Source: Fasciolopsis buskii (lineage: Eukaryota > Platyhelminthes > Trematoda > Plagiorchiida > Fasciolidae). Taken from it: a stretch of DNA of 64,000 bases. Positions 49,101-60,538 of this stretch are shown here, one piece after another; the stretch's first letter is position 1; every line of letters begins with the position of its first letter. The notes beneath the pieces were generated by a model. It had not been told where the DNA came from and made no database searches. It was given only the letters and a program-made list of their open reading frames with translations. The DNA lies in assembly GCA_008360955.1 (NCBI GenBank), contig LUCM01007278.1, positions 91,793 to 155,792 on the forward strand, in the 5' to 3' direction. The position numbers were made by a program, and so were the translations under genes.

Positions 49101-52100
49101 TTGCTCTAAATACAAAATACCAAAACTCACAAAAAGCACGGAATGTTTATCGATTTTTTCATTCATCAAAATAAATTGGAAAGAAGCAGGCACCTACCGT
49201 CATCAAATAGAATTTTACAAGACATGTATTCAATTCGCCTCCAGTGCATATTTAAAGGAAGTATTAGAATGGTTTCAACAATCACTGGCCATAATTCAAA
49301 CTAATCAAAGTTTTTTATAATTCCGTAAAAAACACATATTTCTTTCTTTTCTCTATCTTTCACATTATTTGTTCTTACCCATACACCTTAGGCCTTAGGT
49401 CTTTGAACAAATTCAGCTGCACATCATCCATTCGTGGCCTATAATCAGGTCAAAATGTTAGTCCTCATGTTACCTAAATCATAAAAGATGACACAAATAC
49501 GAGTGTACGATAACTGACTATTTTATATCTCCCATCCCTGATGATGGATACACTCAGATGTTCAGTGGCTCGTTTTCTTGCAATTACCTTATTGCTGTTA
49601 ACTTCCCTTGTCCTCATTCAGAGTCAATGACAATAATACGTTGATTCGTCAAAACATTCTCCTAAACTAGTTGCAGATTGATTCCAGAAATTACCATGCT
49701 AATTAGTAAAAATATCAACCGAACGACGGGCTCAATCAATTTAACTTCAAAACAAAGCCCCACAACTGGTTTCGCCTCTTCATGACTTCTTTCACACGCT
49801 ACTTAACGCGTGAATGACGTTTGTCCATCTCCGAATGACATTCACAGGCTAGATAACGCTTAATGAAATGCGCTTTTCTATTATTCGGCCTTGAAATCAG
49901 TTGCCAAACAGGTTTTGTTACATACAAACTAAACCCGTTGTTAAGTTCCCATCTCAAACGTTACCGAGTGGGGGAAATTCAAGCGATTCAGTTGACAATT
50001 CCTCGTCTCAGTGTCACAGGATCATGCATTGATCTTCAAAAGGCTAAGTGTCTCAATTTCACAAAAGATGATTTAAATTAGTGAAATATCGACCGTCGTT
50101 TAAGACGAATGCAACTGTCTAGCCCACAAAATTAGGGACCAAAATGAGTTATAAGGGTTTCGTTTCACACCTCGTTGAACTCGTCCCGTTTTTAAACGGT
50201 TCAGTTGTCAACGTACACAAATGATCCTCTTATCTTGATGATTCAAAGTCTCAAGAACCCTAACTTTATCCTACCACACATAAAGAGAATACGAGATGAA
50301 TAACACAGATGAATAACGAAGAATACTTTCTGTATCCTGCGAACACAGTTTACGGACAAGAAACGATAGATACGGGACTGGCTATTTCCTTTTCCGAATC
50401 CGATCTGAGTTTTGACAAAAAATTAGAAAGGTGGGTTCTCCTCAACATCCACTTAGTGTTCTCTTGTATTTGTTTTCATTTTTCGTAAGATTCGTTTGCA
50501 AAACATGGACTTAAAGGTACTCAACACAGTACAAGAATGTTACAATCGTTTAAAAAATATAAATTTATCTCAACAATTCGTCATTCTGCCCGAAAATCAA
50601 GCTATGTAGCGTGTAACCCGCAGACCACCGTATTGGTTTGGTTGTTTAAAATGCTGATGCTGGTTGCTATGTTGACTGGATTCCAGCCCAAGTGGTTTAA
50701 TTTGCCCTGTGCATTTCAAATCCGACACGCTACTCATCAAATTACCCCGTACCAGTGCGCCTTCATAGAAAACAACAGACGGCAAGGTGATCAGTTGACT
50801 GTTCACAATTCCTAGTTCATGCGTCTGATACACCCGTTCCGTTTTCAACTAAATTTTGTCTCAGTGTTTCATAACTGGTCCGCTTCACTCTCAAGAGAAA
50901 CAAACTTAAGGGCAACAGATTGGCCAGTAGAGTTCTTTCAGCTAGCTGATGAACCGGGAGAACGGCAAAACTAACCTAAATATGATCAAAAAAAAGGAAT
51001 CGAATACGGGGACAGCTGAAGTAAGTTTATCTGTCGGCTAACTGTGTCATAAATTTTCGAGACGACAAGCGAATTCGAACTTTGCAACAACAATGAGCCA
51101 CATTAAAACTGAAAGGTTAACAAGCCCTCCCACGATTAACTAAAGACAAATTCGCTCATCCGTCATGACCCCTGCAGACGATGTGACGATTAGCTACAAA
51201 AAGACAGCGTTAATGAAATGGAATGTGAGTCCGAATGACTTGACGTTGCACACGTAGAAATATATCTACCAGATAGAATAAAAAGTGAGAAAAATTTGTT
51301 GTGACTGGATCGATAATTTAGCGTTTTTGTCAGTGTTCACTGGAAGTAGTGACAGGGAGTTTGATACAACGAAAACTAACACTGGCAAACTGAAAATCTC
51401 ACTATAGGTGTTGAAAAGCAAACCACCTGTCATATTGAGTCTAGAAGAATCAAAACTGATAGTTTGTTCTCATTTTCATTTTGTTCCTCGCTTCCACCTG
51501 CAAGATATTCTTTTGAAATTAAGCTGGAACAATTCAACACCTACCAAGATTTCCTGGCATCGTTTTAAAAAAAGCAGAGGTCTCAAAACGGAACTGCTGA
51601 TAACTTCAGCACGCACGTGCCGAAAATGTGGAATAGATAATCAACTACAGTTCAGAAAAAGGACCTGGATTGCAATTACATTATGAACAAAAGACAATCA
51701 ACGTGTGCATTAATTGGTAAGTTCTTCTGTGATTAAGAATCTACGTGTGCTTGCTCAATTCAATCGCCAACTGGACTTCAGCGTTTCTTTAATCCATTTT
51801 CATGTGATAACTACCATTCAAACAAAAGGACGTTTTTCTTAGAACAGATGTGGTAACTAGGCTTTAAGATCACGTTTACTTGATTGATTCACTCATCAAG
51901 TTGGAGTGTCCCGGCGCCTGCAACGGCATCCGATGAGTTTTTTGATTTAGTTTAGATTAGTTTTGACTGAGATAGTAGCACCGTTCAGTTATTCAAACAT
52001 GTGTGGAAACTTCCATAGTGGTAGTATTCACTCCAAAACAACGTGAATTTTAAAACACTAGGGAAACCAAGCAAACTGACAGTAAACTAGGCTAGATGAT

Positions 52101-52707
52101 TCTTCGGCTGATTTGTCATACAAAAGATTGATAAACATAGTAACACTACTGGTAGTAGGCAGCAATCAACTCTTCATCTAACAATTCGCCTTGTGCGAGC
52201 AAATCTCCTTATCCATTTTTGATCAAACCCAAGCTTTGAAACAAAATTAAGAACATGCATCCCTTCGATGTGATCATTGTTTTCAGGTGAGTGTAGTAAA
52301 TAACAGCATCGTTGAATCTCCCATGGAACCGAGTACTCACTCAGATTTTATTCTTCCATTTCATATGACGTTTGTCAGTAGTCCAAAAAATCAATATAAT
52401 TTAAGACACGAAAAATCTGGCATTCAGTCAACGTAAAGCCAATCCCGAAATTGAGATCAGACCGTACACTGCCGACTGTGTATCACCAAAGCATTTGGTC
52501 GCAACAGTGACGTGCAAGTCAAACAAAAGTCAACCAATAAAACTTCTGTTAGACAGCGTAACTGTTAACTAAACGAAACATTTTTCATTTATTCGTACTA
52601 AGTGCTACCAACCGCAGTATATTCTTTATTTCCCGTGAAAGCCGGTAGCACGTCTCGTACCAACTAACTTTGATCGGAAATCGCTGCAAGTTTGATTATG
52701 ACCAATA

Positions 52708-52872
52708 TTAGGAAAGTGCTTGGTCTTTGTGGTGTCTTTTGATCGCATTTTCCTCGCCAAAAATAGGGCTTTCTTTCAAACGAAGACTCATTTCATACCT
52801 ACGTGGAACGGACACCCGAGTATCCGACTTTTGTATACTAACAGCGACTAGATAGCAGAGGGTGACAGAAAG
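52708..52872 (-). other. Short frame with signal-like start and dibasic sites
   Basis: An ATG-led frame of 54 codons begins MLSVTLCYLVAVSIQ, which resembles a weak signal peptide. It carries dibasic pairs (PRRY and IKRHH) before the stop, so it could be a small secreted peptide precursor. A donor-like CGTAG|GTATGA interrupts it. There is no homology and the evidence is weak. Confidence 0.15.
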
Positions 52873-54553
52873 CATTTTACAGAGTGGTAACTCAAAAAAG
52901 ACACCTTCTTTACGGAAATTATCAATCCGAGGCGATTCAGCGAAGCGTTTGATGCGGAATCCCACGCGACATTCCACGAGGCAAGTGGAAATCAAAAGCT
53001 TCTTTCCCTGAGTGTGTCTAAACCGATTGAGTATGTTCTCCAGCCTAAAAGGTATTGAATGATTTCAAACCATTCAGAAATGAAATCGTGTCTGATGTGT
53101 AAAAGGCAGACGTTTAGTAACATTCGGTGGTTCAGGGAGTAGCACGATTAAGACCACAAATTTTCAAATTCCTTAAGTAGCACGATTATATTACCATAAA
53201 AATAAGTGCAGTCATGAATGCATGTCAAACAAGAACGTGAGATATGAATTTGGCGTGAATATAGACTGGAAAGAAATTATCACTAACCCCACATGAGCTG
53301 CCACTTGTGATTAAAAGACAATCATAAATCCATAAAAGCACCGTTATTAGAACTATACGACAGAACGACAGGGTGAAATACAGCTGATTATATTCAATGA
53401 AATCTTTGTCCACATTCTACAATTCGCGCACTTCGTGTGGATTACAGACCCACGCTAACCATATGTTAAGCGACCGCATTTGTTTATTTCACCTCAGCGC
53501 AAATTGCAAGGTATTCACCGAACCGCTGTTCTACAGACGTGCCCAAAGGTGTAGGGAAGGAGGAAAAACATCTAATTCAATAAAATTGCACATAAACTGA
53601 GAACAAAAGAGATTCACGATGGGACGATCGATTCTTGTTTCTTATACCGCAACCTTCAGTGCCACTAATAGTGCCACAGCTAATAATATTATGACCATTA
53701 GTGCTACAACGATTACTTCCGCAGCTACAAAAACTGCTGCTAAACCCGCGACTACTACCAACGTCAAAGTCGATAATGAAAATATTAACAAAGCATCTAG
53801 CCACCGTTCACTCTACTTCGCTCCCCAAAGGAAACTCCATTTTCGACAGAATTATTTTCCCTGAAGTTATGCGCGTCCATCTCAATGAGTGGCTATTGTC
53901 TGTTTTCCCTAAGACCCACAATATACTCTCGGTCCGCTTTCCATCCACTCAAGCAAACAAACCAAAGCCAAGTTCGCCCCCGTAATTCTTCACATGACAA
54001 CCTTATTCCTTTGCGAATGTTTCGCTTACACGCATCTATGTTTTTTTCTTTTAATCGTAGCTAAATAGAAATGTTAGAAACGCACTGCACCTTTCGTGAA
54101 AATGAACAATAGCGGAAGGGGATCAATACTGCGGGATGTTAACATTTCGCACTGTTCTTTTCAACAGCTTACGTTAAGCAATCGGTGGTACAGATGAAAT
54201 TCAATTACCAACCGAAGTGAACGGATATGGAGGTTAAGCTCTATGTAGCAAACAACCGATGTCATCTCCATGGCAATAGCTTCGGTGTACATGAAAAATG
54301 TTATGTAGCCTGATTAGCACAATTTCACTGGAAGCTGATATTTTCTTGTTGTTATTAAGCAGCAAAGATTTAAAATATAAAGAGAAGTCAGTTGTGTGCT
54401 TGGTTGTTATCACACGTTTCGCAACTGATAACCCCCGACTCTGATTAAGCTAACTGTTCGTCGCATATTGTCACCGACTTCAAGATATGTATATTTCACT
54501 GACTGTGAACATTTTTCCAATGTTTCAGACCTCTTTAATTCTCTTCCTCTAAA

Positions 54554-54630
54554 TATCACGACCAAATGATGTAAGGAGTCCATCGAAAAATCGATGCGCC
54601 ATGTATTAGTTTTAATTGTGAATGATATAA
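54554..54630 (-). repeat. Dispersed repeat, copy 2
   Basis: Read on the minus strand this block contains TATATCATTCACAATTAAAA and CATGGCGCATCGAT, matching copy 1 at 5576-5655. No hairpin like that at 5.5 kb is evident next to it, so it is a partial copy. It lies within a 105-codon open frame, which is therefore probably not a gene. Confidence 0.75.
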
Positions 54631-56075
54631 AGTTACCCATGGAAAACCGTCTTAATATTTTAGGAAACAAATTCACGTGGCAACTGAACTGAATGAGACC
54701 AGTCACAGAGGAGAGGTCAACGTCCACCTTTTGAATGTTTTACACTGATTGCGTTCACATGCCCTCTAAGGAAGGAATCGTTAACGCCAAGCCAGAGCTA
54801 TATGCTCATCCGAATTTCTGCAGGAGGGAAGCTTTAATGGCATAGCATTGATGCGTAATAGTTTTTTAGAAAAAATTGCCAATGTCCATAGTCGAAAAAG
54901 ACCAAAGGCTGGCCCAATCTATGAAGTAATAAAAGAAAATAGTTCACTTCAGGCTGATCCTCAAGGAAGTCCATATTCCTAATCTGTGCCAAGAGTCCCC
55001 ACTTAGGTTGTCAGCCACAATCATTTCCAGCCAGATTGTTTAAAGTTAACCGCTGAAGAAAGCAATACGAAATATTAACATCCCGCGGTAGAGGTCTTCT
55101 TTCATTTTTGTTCATTCGCACAAAGGTCACCCTGCGACCATGATATTGGACAACAAAGACAAGCGAAATCACAAAGTAGGCGATGGCGGCGGGATTGGCC
55201 TACTGCCAACCCGAATGTTGCACGACTGCAATAAACGACAACAGAGGGTCCATGCAGGAGTCACGTGAATGCCGAAACAGAGAACTATTACTGTACAGCT
55301 TCTTTTCAGCATAACTGTAGCGGAAACCGGTGAGTAATACTGCGCCGAAAGTGAAGAGTTATCATCGAACGGAGCAACCGTTATGCATCAGAAACTAGTC
55401 ACATCTCTTGGATGTACCGCCTACGGGATTTCAGAACAGCGTAGTGCTGATATAAGACAATCCTAGATCGACCGTTCTGCTTTTGACGTTGAACCCGTGA
55501 GTCACCGTGCCCCGTAGCTGGCTAATGCAGCAACGTACAACAATGCCCTTCTGATGTATCTTCAGTTAGGTCATATGCCCACAATGATCTTGTAGTTATT
55601 AAACGAGATTCATATTAGGCTCTTGGAAGATACTCTTCAATAAGATGACAGAGTGAGTTGAAGCGTCTAATACAAAAGACACGATCGCTCAAGGCCTAGT
55701 TTGTTGCAAGTGATACAATATTCATGACGAAAAATTAACAATTAGGCCACCATAGGAAACGTCCGCCGAAAGATAATCGCATTTTAATATGCTTAGTCTT
55801 CGATCAATTTTGATTCACGCATATGCAAGCAGGTTGTATAAATAGTGAGACTTTTTAGGTTGACGGTTGAAAACAGAAAGGTGAATCCTTAACATCCTGC
55901 AGTCCCGCTTTTAGCTCCCGTGTATTTTGGAAGTAATCTCAAAAGCTATTGGTCAGAATAGATACATCAACTGCCTGATTGTCTCCTCAGTTACCCTAAC
56001 GGGGACTGAAACACCAGTAGAAAAATTCGTGTTTATTTGAGAACCGGAGGTCCAAAAGGAACTAGTTGCATCCGC

Positions 56076-56106
<31 letters not shown>

Positions 56107-56407
56107 TATATATATATTATATATTATATATATATATATATTGCAAGGGTATAAAAATATTAGACCATCGGAACAATGACAAAAAATTAATAACAATGTG
56201 AGGGAAAGGAATTCGAAAACAAGATGGCTACGTGTGACCTACCGCACATGTCAGCTTTTACGGACTCCTAATTCACATCATCAATTTTCCGTCATCGACT
56301 ATAGTTCATCTACGTGGCGCTGGACTTCTCGATCGTCCGGTCCATAATAGACTCATTCATCCCTAACTCTTGTCTAATCAAGCGCGACCTGCAGGGAAGC
56401 CGCGATG
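54631..56407. other. No supported gene
   Basis: The stretch 54.95-55.65 kb is somewhat GC-richer than its surroundings and has no long frame, which suggests an old, decayed repeat. The (AT)n tract lies at 56.08-56.14 kb. Confidence 0.4.
56075..56142. repeat. (AT)n tract with regular TTATATA interruptions
   Basis: A 68-base pure A/T tract of AT dinucleotides is broken by TT steps at regular spacing. Being nearly self-complementary, it could extrude as a cruciform. It lies between the DDHD exon (57.8 kb) and the large non-coding block below. Confidence 0.9.
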
Positions 56408-56615
56408 TTAAAATCGAGCCGGTAGCCGGTTGATCGATTCATGCATCGCTTCCAGAAAACTTTGCCGGATCAGGGGAACACGATAAGAGTCAATGGTCTT
56501 ATTTAACTGGCGGGCCACACTCGCCACATTACAGTACCACCAGTAGCAGTAGTTTCTAGGAGGAACGTTCATCAGGCAAAAACACGCCACGCCCTCATTG
56601 TCAGTCAACTTGTCC
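56408..56615 (-). other. GC-rich open frame downstream of the DDHD exon
   Basis: A minus-strand frame opens after an acceptor-like GGATACTAAG and runs 68 codons to a stop. It includes NEGVACFCLMNVPPRNY and IRQSFLEAMHESINRL. It is clearly more GC-rich than its surroundings and lies 1.2 kb downstream of the DDHD stop. It could be an exon of another gene or a relic of a mobile element; I cannot tell which. Confidence 0.25.
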
Positions 56616-57773
56616 ACTTAGTATCCCTGTGTCAGGTGCACCCTCATACTAAAACCTGCTTACTTTGTGGTTGTAATTATAAGAAAAACAAAACTTAGGA
56701 TGAAGGATCAGTCTCTGTTTTCAAATCCGAAGTTGACTGTCAGGCTGACTGATGCACAGACCTATTCTGGAATACAAATAGGTGACGCCCACTTAGAACC
56801 ATCAATCTCGTTAAAAATTGGTACAATGGAATATTTCCTGGTTTCTCCACTTCGGCTGTCGGGTGTTGAGACAATGGGCCGAAGGTATTTAATGGCATAC
56901 AATAAATGCCACAATCAAAAGGGATAATATGTAAAAGAACGATTGCCCTACCTGACAGTCGTATACAAAGTATTGTGGATGCGGTGGTGCGGTCTTCGTG
57001 TTGTGATAGGCATACATATATAACTCACTAGGTGACATTTTGAAAAATTCGGCTCTTATTCGAGGAAGGCAATCAATTCAGACGAAAAGTTCATTTGTCT
57101 CAAGACACTGGAAATGAAAGCTCAAATGCTGCTAAAGTATGCAATAAGGGATCATCCAAAGAATATCTCACTTGGAAAGAAAAATAAAATAACAACTCTG
57201 AGACCATAAAAGACAGTGGAACAGAAAGTACTTCCACTCGGAAAAAGGACGAAAAACAGCCATGCAGCAAAGAAATGTCAAATTCCTAGGAAGCGACATC
57301 TCCAAGTTCATAAGGGAACCGTCCACGAACACTCGATCAGTATTGGCAATATGGTGATAAAAACGGTACATCGGAACCAAACGGAGCGTAGCGAGATCTT
57401 TGCCGTTGTCAGCCTAAATATCACATCCAACATCTCCATAAATGGAAAAAAGAGAACGCGCCATCCCAAATATTACAAGGTAATATAGATGAGAATTCCA
57501 AAACACTAAAGATATTGTTAGGGATAGTGGAATGGAAAACGAGTGGAATTACTGAGGTTGGATAGATTAAAACGTTGAAGTGAAAATTATTAACTCGATT
57601 ATGCTGACAAGTAGTGCATAGGTGGTTGATTGCGACTGGTGGTGATACTGGAATGGACTGAGAGAAGGAAAATCAAACTACACTGCACCTAGATAAGACG
57701 AAATTATTCAATAAATATCACAGAAAAAACGTACTGAAAGACCGTAGGTTTGTTGCGGAACCGAACAGAGTAA

Positions 57774-58192
57774 TTACTTTGGTGGGTGAATAGCACCAAA
57801 CAACTGTGTCATTATGAGCATTCCAACATCTGCATTGGTCCAATAACTTGTGTGTGAAGTAATAAATGATAAATACATATTTTCGTAGCGCGAAGCACGT
57901 AGTTGAAAATCTATGCGATGAACTAACTGCAAAGAGTTAGGTGCAGATTCCGGATTCGATAGCAACTGATCATTTGCATTGACTAAATAATTCTCCGTCG
58001 AATTTGAGTAATCCAGTTCACCGGGAGCATCATCTGTTAGAATCTGAAGGGATGCATCCATGTTCTCCCGAAATGTACTGGAATGTCCATTATTAGGCTC
58101 TGACTCGCCGTTAGCTTCCAGCGTTTCACTCCGTACAGTGGAAGCGACAGGAACCATCTCAGACGACCCACGGAAGAAACCAAAGAACCTAC
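57774..58192 (-). CDS. DDHD-domain protein, terminal exon (PA-PLA1/DDHD1-like)
   Basis: This last exon has an acceptor CCATTCAAAACGCAG at its upper end and a TAA stop at 57774-57776: two bases plus 138 codons. The C-terminal 50 residues carry LVHRIDFQLRAS, then YLSFITSHTSYWTNADVGML and LFGAIHPPK. These match the closing part of the DDHD domain, where an H/R-R-I/V-D-Y/F motif is followed by a T-S-H-x-x-Y-W block. DDHD domains occur in intracellular PA-PLA1 phospholipases (DDHD1, DDHD2, SEC23IP) and in RdgB/PITPNM proteins. The TSHTSYW form looks closest to DDHD1 from memory. The first 90 residues are acidic and Ser/Asn-rich, like the variable insertion of the domain. The lipase and earlier DDHD exons would lie at higher coordinates; I could not find them before 64 kb, where retroelements dominate. 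Confidence 0.8.
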
Positions 58193-59680
58193 CTGCGTTT
58201 TGAATGGATAGATTAGGAAGTATCGGAGATAAAGCTTAATGTGGTGTAAACCAAATGAGAACAAAAACGTAAGATTAGTAATATCGTACACCGGTTGGCA
58301 TTCATACTTTCTCTAGAAATTATGCAAGAATGAGCAACTGGAATTTAACCAGAAAAAAATCGAGACGAGTTTCATCTGAGCGAAATCCTAAATCCTCTAA
58401 TGCATGCTTTGTGGCAGATTTGGTTAATATTGTCTTGACGAGCAAACCGATTCATTAGGTGAAAAATGCACCTCGATGCCACAATAGTAAAGGAAGAATG
58501 TACAGGAACAGCAAGACGCTACTGACGAAAAATCAAGTAGACGATCAAGAAAGGCGATTAAGTCGACAAAAACGGCTTCAGTATTTTTCGACTGCACGCG
58601 TCAAAACTCCAAAGAATGCCGGTTGCAGTTGGACTGAGCAATACAATTTTGATAAATCTATAGTTGGACATGGGATGCATTCACGTTAAGTCCGACAGAG
58701 GGAAACGAAGCCCCGCCACTTCGCTTTTTTCTTTTTAAACAGCATGGGGTTGCATCTTGCCGTGAATGAAGGGACAATGTTGTCATTTTAACAGCTCAAC
58801 GTTTCCCAGAAATAAAAATAAAGATAACCGAGTGTTTCAATTGGAAGAACAACGAATCGAATTATTCTGTCCTCATCCGGCAAAAAAATCGATTTCAAAT
58901 CAGTTAAAATGAAGTGACTATTAGCAATTTCAACAAGAAAAATGCAGCGGATATTATGACCAACTTCCTTACGGAAGATGATTTACCTCAATCAGCTTCC
59001 AACTTATTGTTGGACCGGAGACCATTCCGAAAGAAAAGAGTGGTGTTTGGTGATAGAAAAAAGTCCAACCCAGAGGAACTGGATCTTACGTTACCACCAG
59101 CGCGGCATCAAGGAAGAAGGAATCAGCTACAACAGTTAACATGAGAACAAACGATGGGTCTTCGTTTGGATCGCATTTTTACAACCACTTTGAATCAGTT
59201 CCTGACAGTAAACAGGAACCGACATCTAATGCTCCATACAAAACATGCCAGAACATGGTCTTCTACTGGTAATCACAATACAAATGAGCAGAAGGACAGC
59301 GAAGTAATACAAACAGCAAACACCGCAAAGTACGACTATTCTTTGTTGAGATTCGCATTATAGGTTGGCCTGATCGTAAACCCGACATAATTCTAACTGG
59401 AAGCAATTAGAAAATTTAGGTTGAGCAAGTAAAGCTAAGTGTCAAGGCTCACACACCCGTTGCTAAATGTAAACCCATTCTATGTGCAGAATAGGACAAT
59501 GTTACCATCACACTTTGTGAAATCCTGATCACCAATAAGCCAAAAAACGAAGAGAAAATTCAGAGCGAAGAAAACAGGTTTTACAGTACTGAAGCGAACG
59601 GTCACTTATAAATAGTGCTGTTCTATATTTTCTCGTAACAATAGTCATATTTTGTGTTAGTATTAGGAGAAAGAATGTTT
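58193..59680. other. Likely intron of the DDHD gene
   Basis: Upstream of the DDHD terminal exon on the minus strand. I see no further DDHD or lipase motifs. Three plus-strand frames (58459-58689, 58914-59144, 59154-59363) are polar and rich in Lys, Asn and Arg, reflecting purine-rich DNA. The second contains TEDDLPQSASNLLLDRRPF and could be an exon, but no splice context or family supports it. Confidence 0.4.
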
Positions 59681-59853
59681 CATCAAATAATTCACCATGT
59701 GATATCGCTCAATTGACCATAAAGAAACAGCTGTACGGCTGTTTCATCCTTGTTAGGAATCATCAGCAGTGCATATCCACCGCGCCCGAACTGGGACGCG
59801 AACCCGGAACGAACGATTCCGAGTCGAACGCCTTAGCCATTACGCTACCGGGC
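59681..59853 (-). mobile_element. tRNA-derived SINE with intact tRNA-like head
   Basis: On the minus strand, positions 59853-59783 read as a tRNA-like sequence: 5' GCCCGGT pairs with 3' TTCGGGC; A box TAGCGTAATGGCTAAGG; B box GGGTTCGCGTCCC. The general layout resembles an arginine tRNA, although the apparent anticodon reads CGG, so the parent is uncertain. It is followed by a tRNA-unrelated body containing ATTCCTAACAAGGATGAAAC and a tail ending in ATGGTGAATTATTTGATG. The internal RNA polymerase III boxes explain how such elements were transcribed. This is the best-preserved of the copies here. Confidence 0.8.
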
Positions 59854-59900
59854 AGGCTCTGAACGGTTCGCTGAACTTCACCACATGATGTTGCACCTAT

Positions 59901-60070
59901 CCGTCACTGATCTGCACGGCCACAGGCCGCTAGCGCATACCAATCGATCCCTACTCGTAGATGACTTCTTTTCATGTAGCCTAAGTATGACGATGAAACA
60001 GCTGTACAGTGCTTCCATGGTTTCCTAATGATCAGTGGAGCGATTATATCATATGGTGAATTATTCCATG
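59901..60070 (+). mobile_element. SINE-related fragment, different head, same tail
   Basis: This plus-strand block contains GATGAAACAGCTGTACAG and a tail (GATTATATCATATGGTGAAT) matching the neighbouring SINEs, but its upstream part (TCTGCACGGCCACAGGCCGC) differs from the tRNA-like head at 59.8 kb. It is probably a sister SINE family sharing the 3' body, or a composite copy. Confidence 0.6.
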
Positions 60071-60125
60071 AGAGCATTCTATCTCCTACTACTAACACAT
60101 AGTAAGTAGCCAAGCTCTGTAGGTC

Positions 60126-60246
60126 ATGTCCAAAGCGTTCGTCGCGCGGTGGATATGCACTGCTGATGATTCCTAACAGGGATGAAACAGCTGTATAGTT
60201 TCTTAATGGTCAGTTGAGCGATGATATCAGATGGTGAATTATTTCA
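60126..60246 (+). mobile_element. SINE, 5'-truncated copy, plus orientation
   Basis: The block starts within the head (CGCGCGGTGGATATGCAC), continues with TGATTCCTAACAGGGATGAA, and ends ATCAGATGGTGAATTATTT. It is an inverted, truncated copy of the SINE at 59681-59853. The pieces together make an inverted-repeat arrangement of about 560 bases. Confidence 0.75.
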
Positions 60247-60538
60247 GTAATATTTTACCTCAGCTGCGCAAACGGCTATCGAGTGTGTCCGTGGTAGAAA
60301 AAAAATTTTTTTAGATCAATTACTTTGCCGAACATTTCAGCTTTTTACTGCTGGCGGCAATCACTGCATAAAAATGGACGTTTATACTATTTGCGTTGTC
60401 GAAAATGAACCGACAAAATTAAATGTCCCTTTGATTTTGATGTGCAACAAAACGGTAAGGCGATAGGACGAGAGGCATTGTTGGCTCTAAAGTATTATCT
60501 GCCTGGATGTCGCTAGCAGCCGTCCTATAATTAGATAT

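Larger units (their letters stand above)
43454..54553. other. Non-coding block upstream of the Ig gene
   Basis: Expected to hold the promoter and the signal-peptide exon of the Ig gene, but I could not identify either. It contains a CA microsatellite at 46.1 kb and scattered unrecognised frames. A stretch on the minus strand near 48.5 kb (IAFFLFVYGSLLTATNS) resembles a signal peptide but lacks an in-frame ATG and a phase 1 donor. Confidence 0.45.

Noticed and set aside
53619..53804. Ser/Thr/Ala-rich and Cys/Ser-rich frames on opposite strands
   Set aside because: They are translations of a degenerate trinucleotide-like low-complexity stretch, not evidence of a gene.
54410..54727. A 105-codon minus-strand frame with protein-like composition
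   Set aside because: Its middle is the dispersed repeat also present at 5.58-5.66 kb, so the frame is most likely repeat-derived.
59783..59853. A functional tRNA gene
   Set aside because: The cloverleaf is recognisable but has mismatches in the anticodon and T stems and is fused directly to a SINE body shared with other copies. It is a SINE head.
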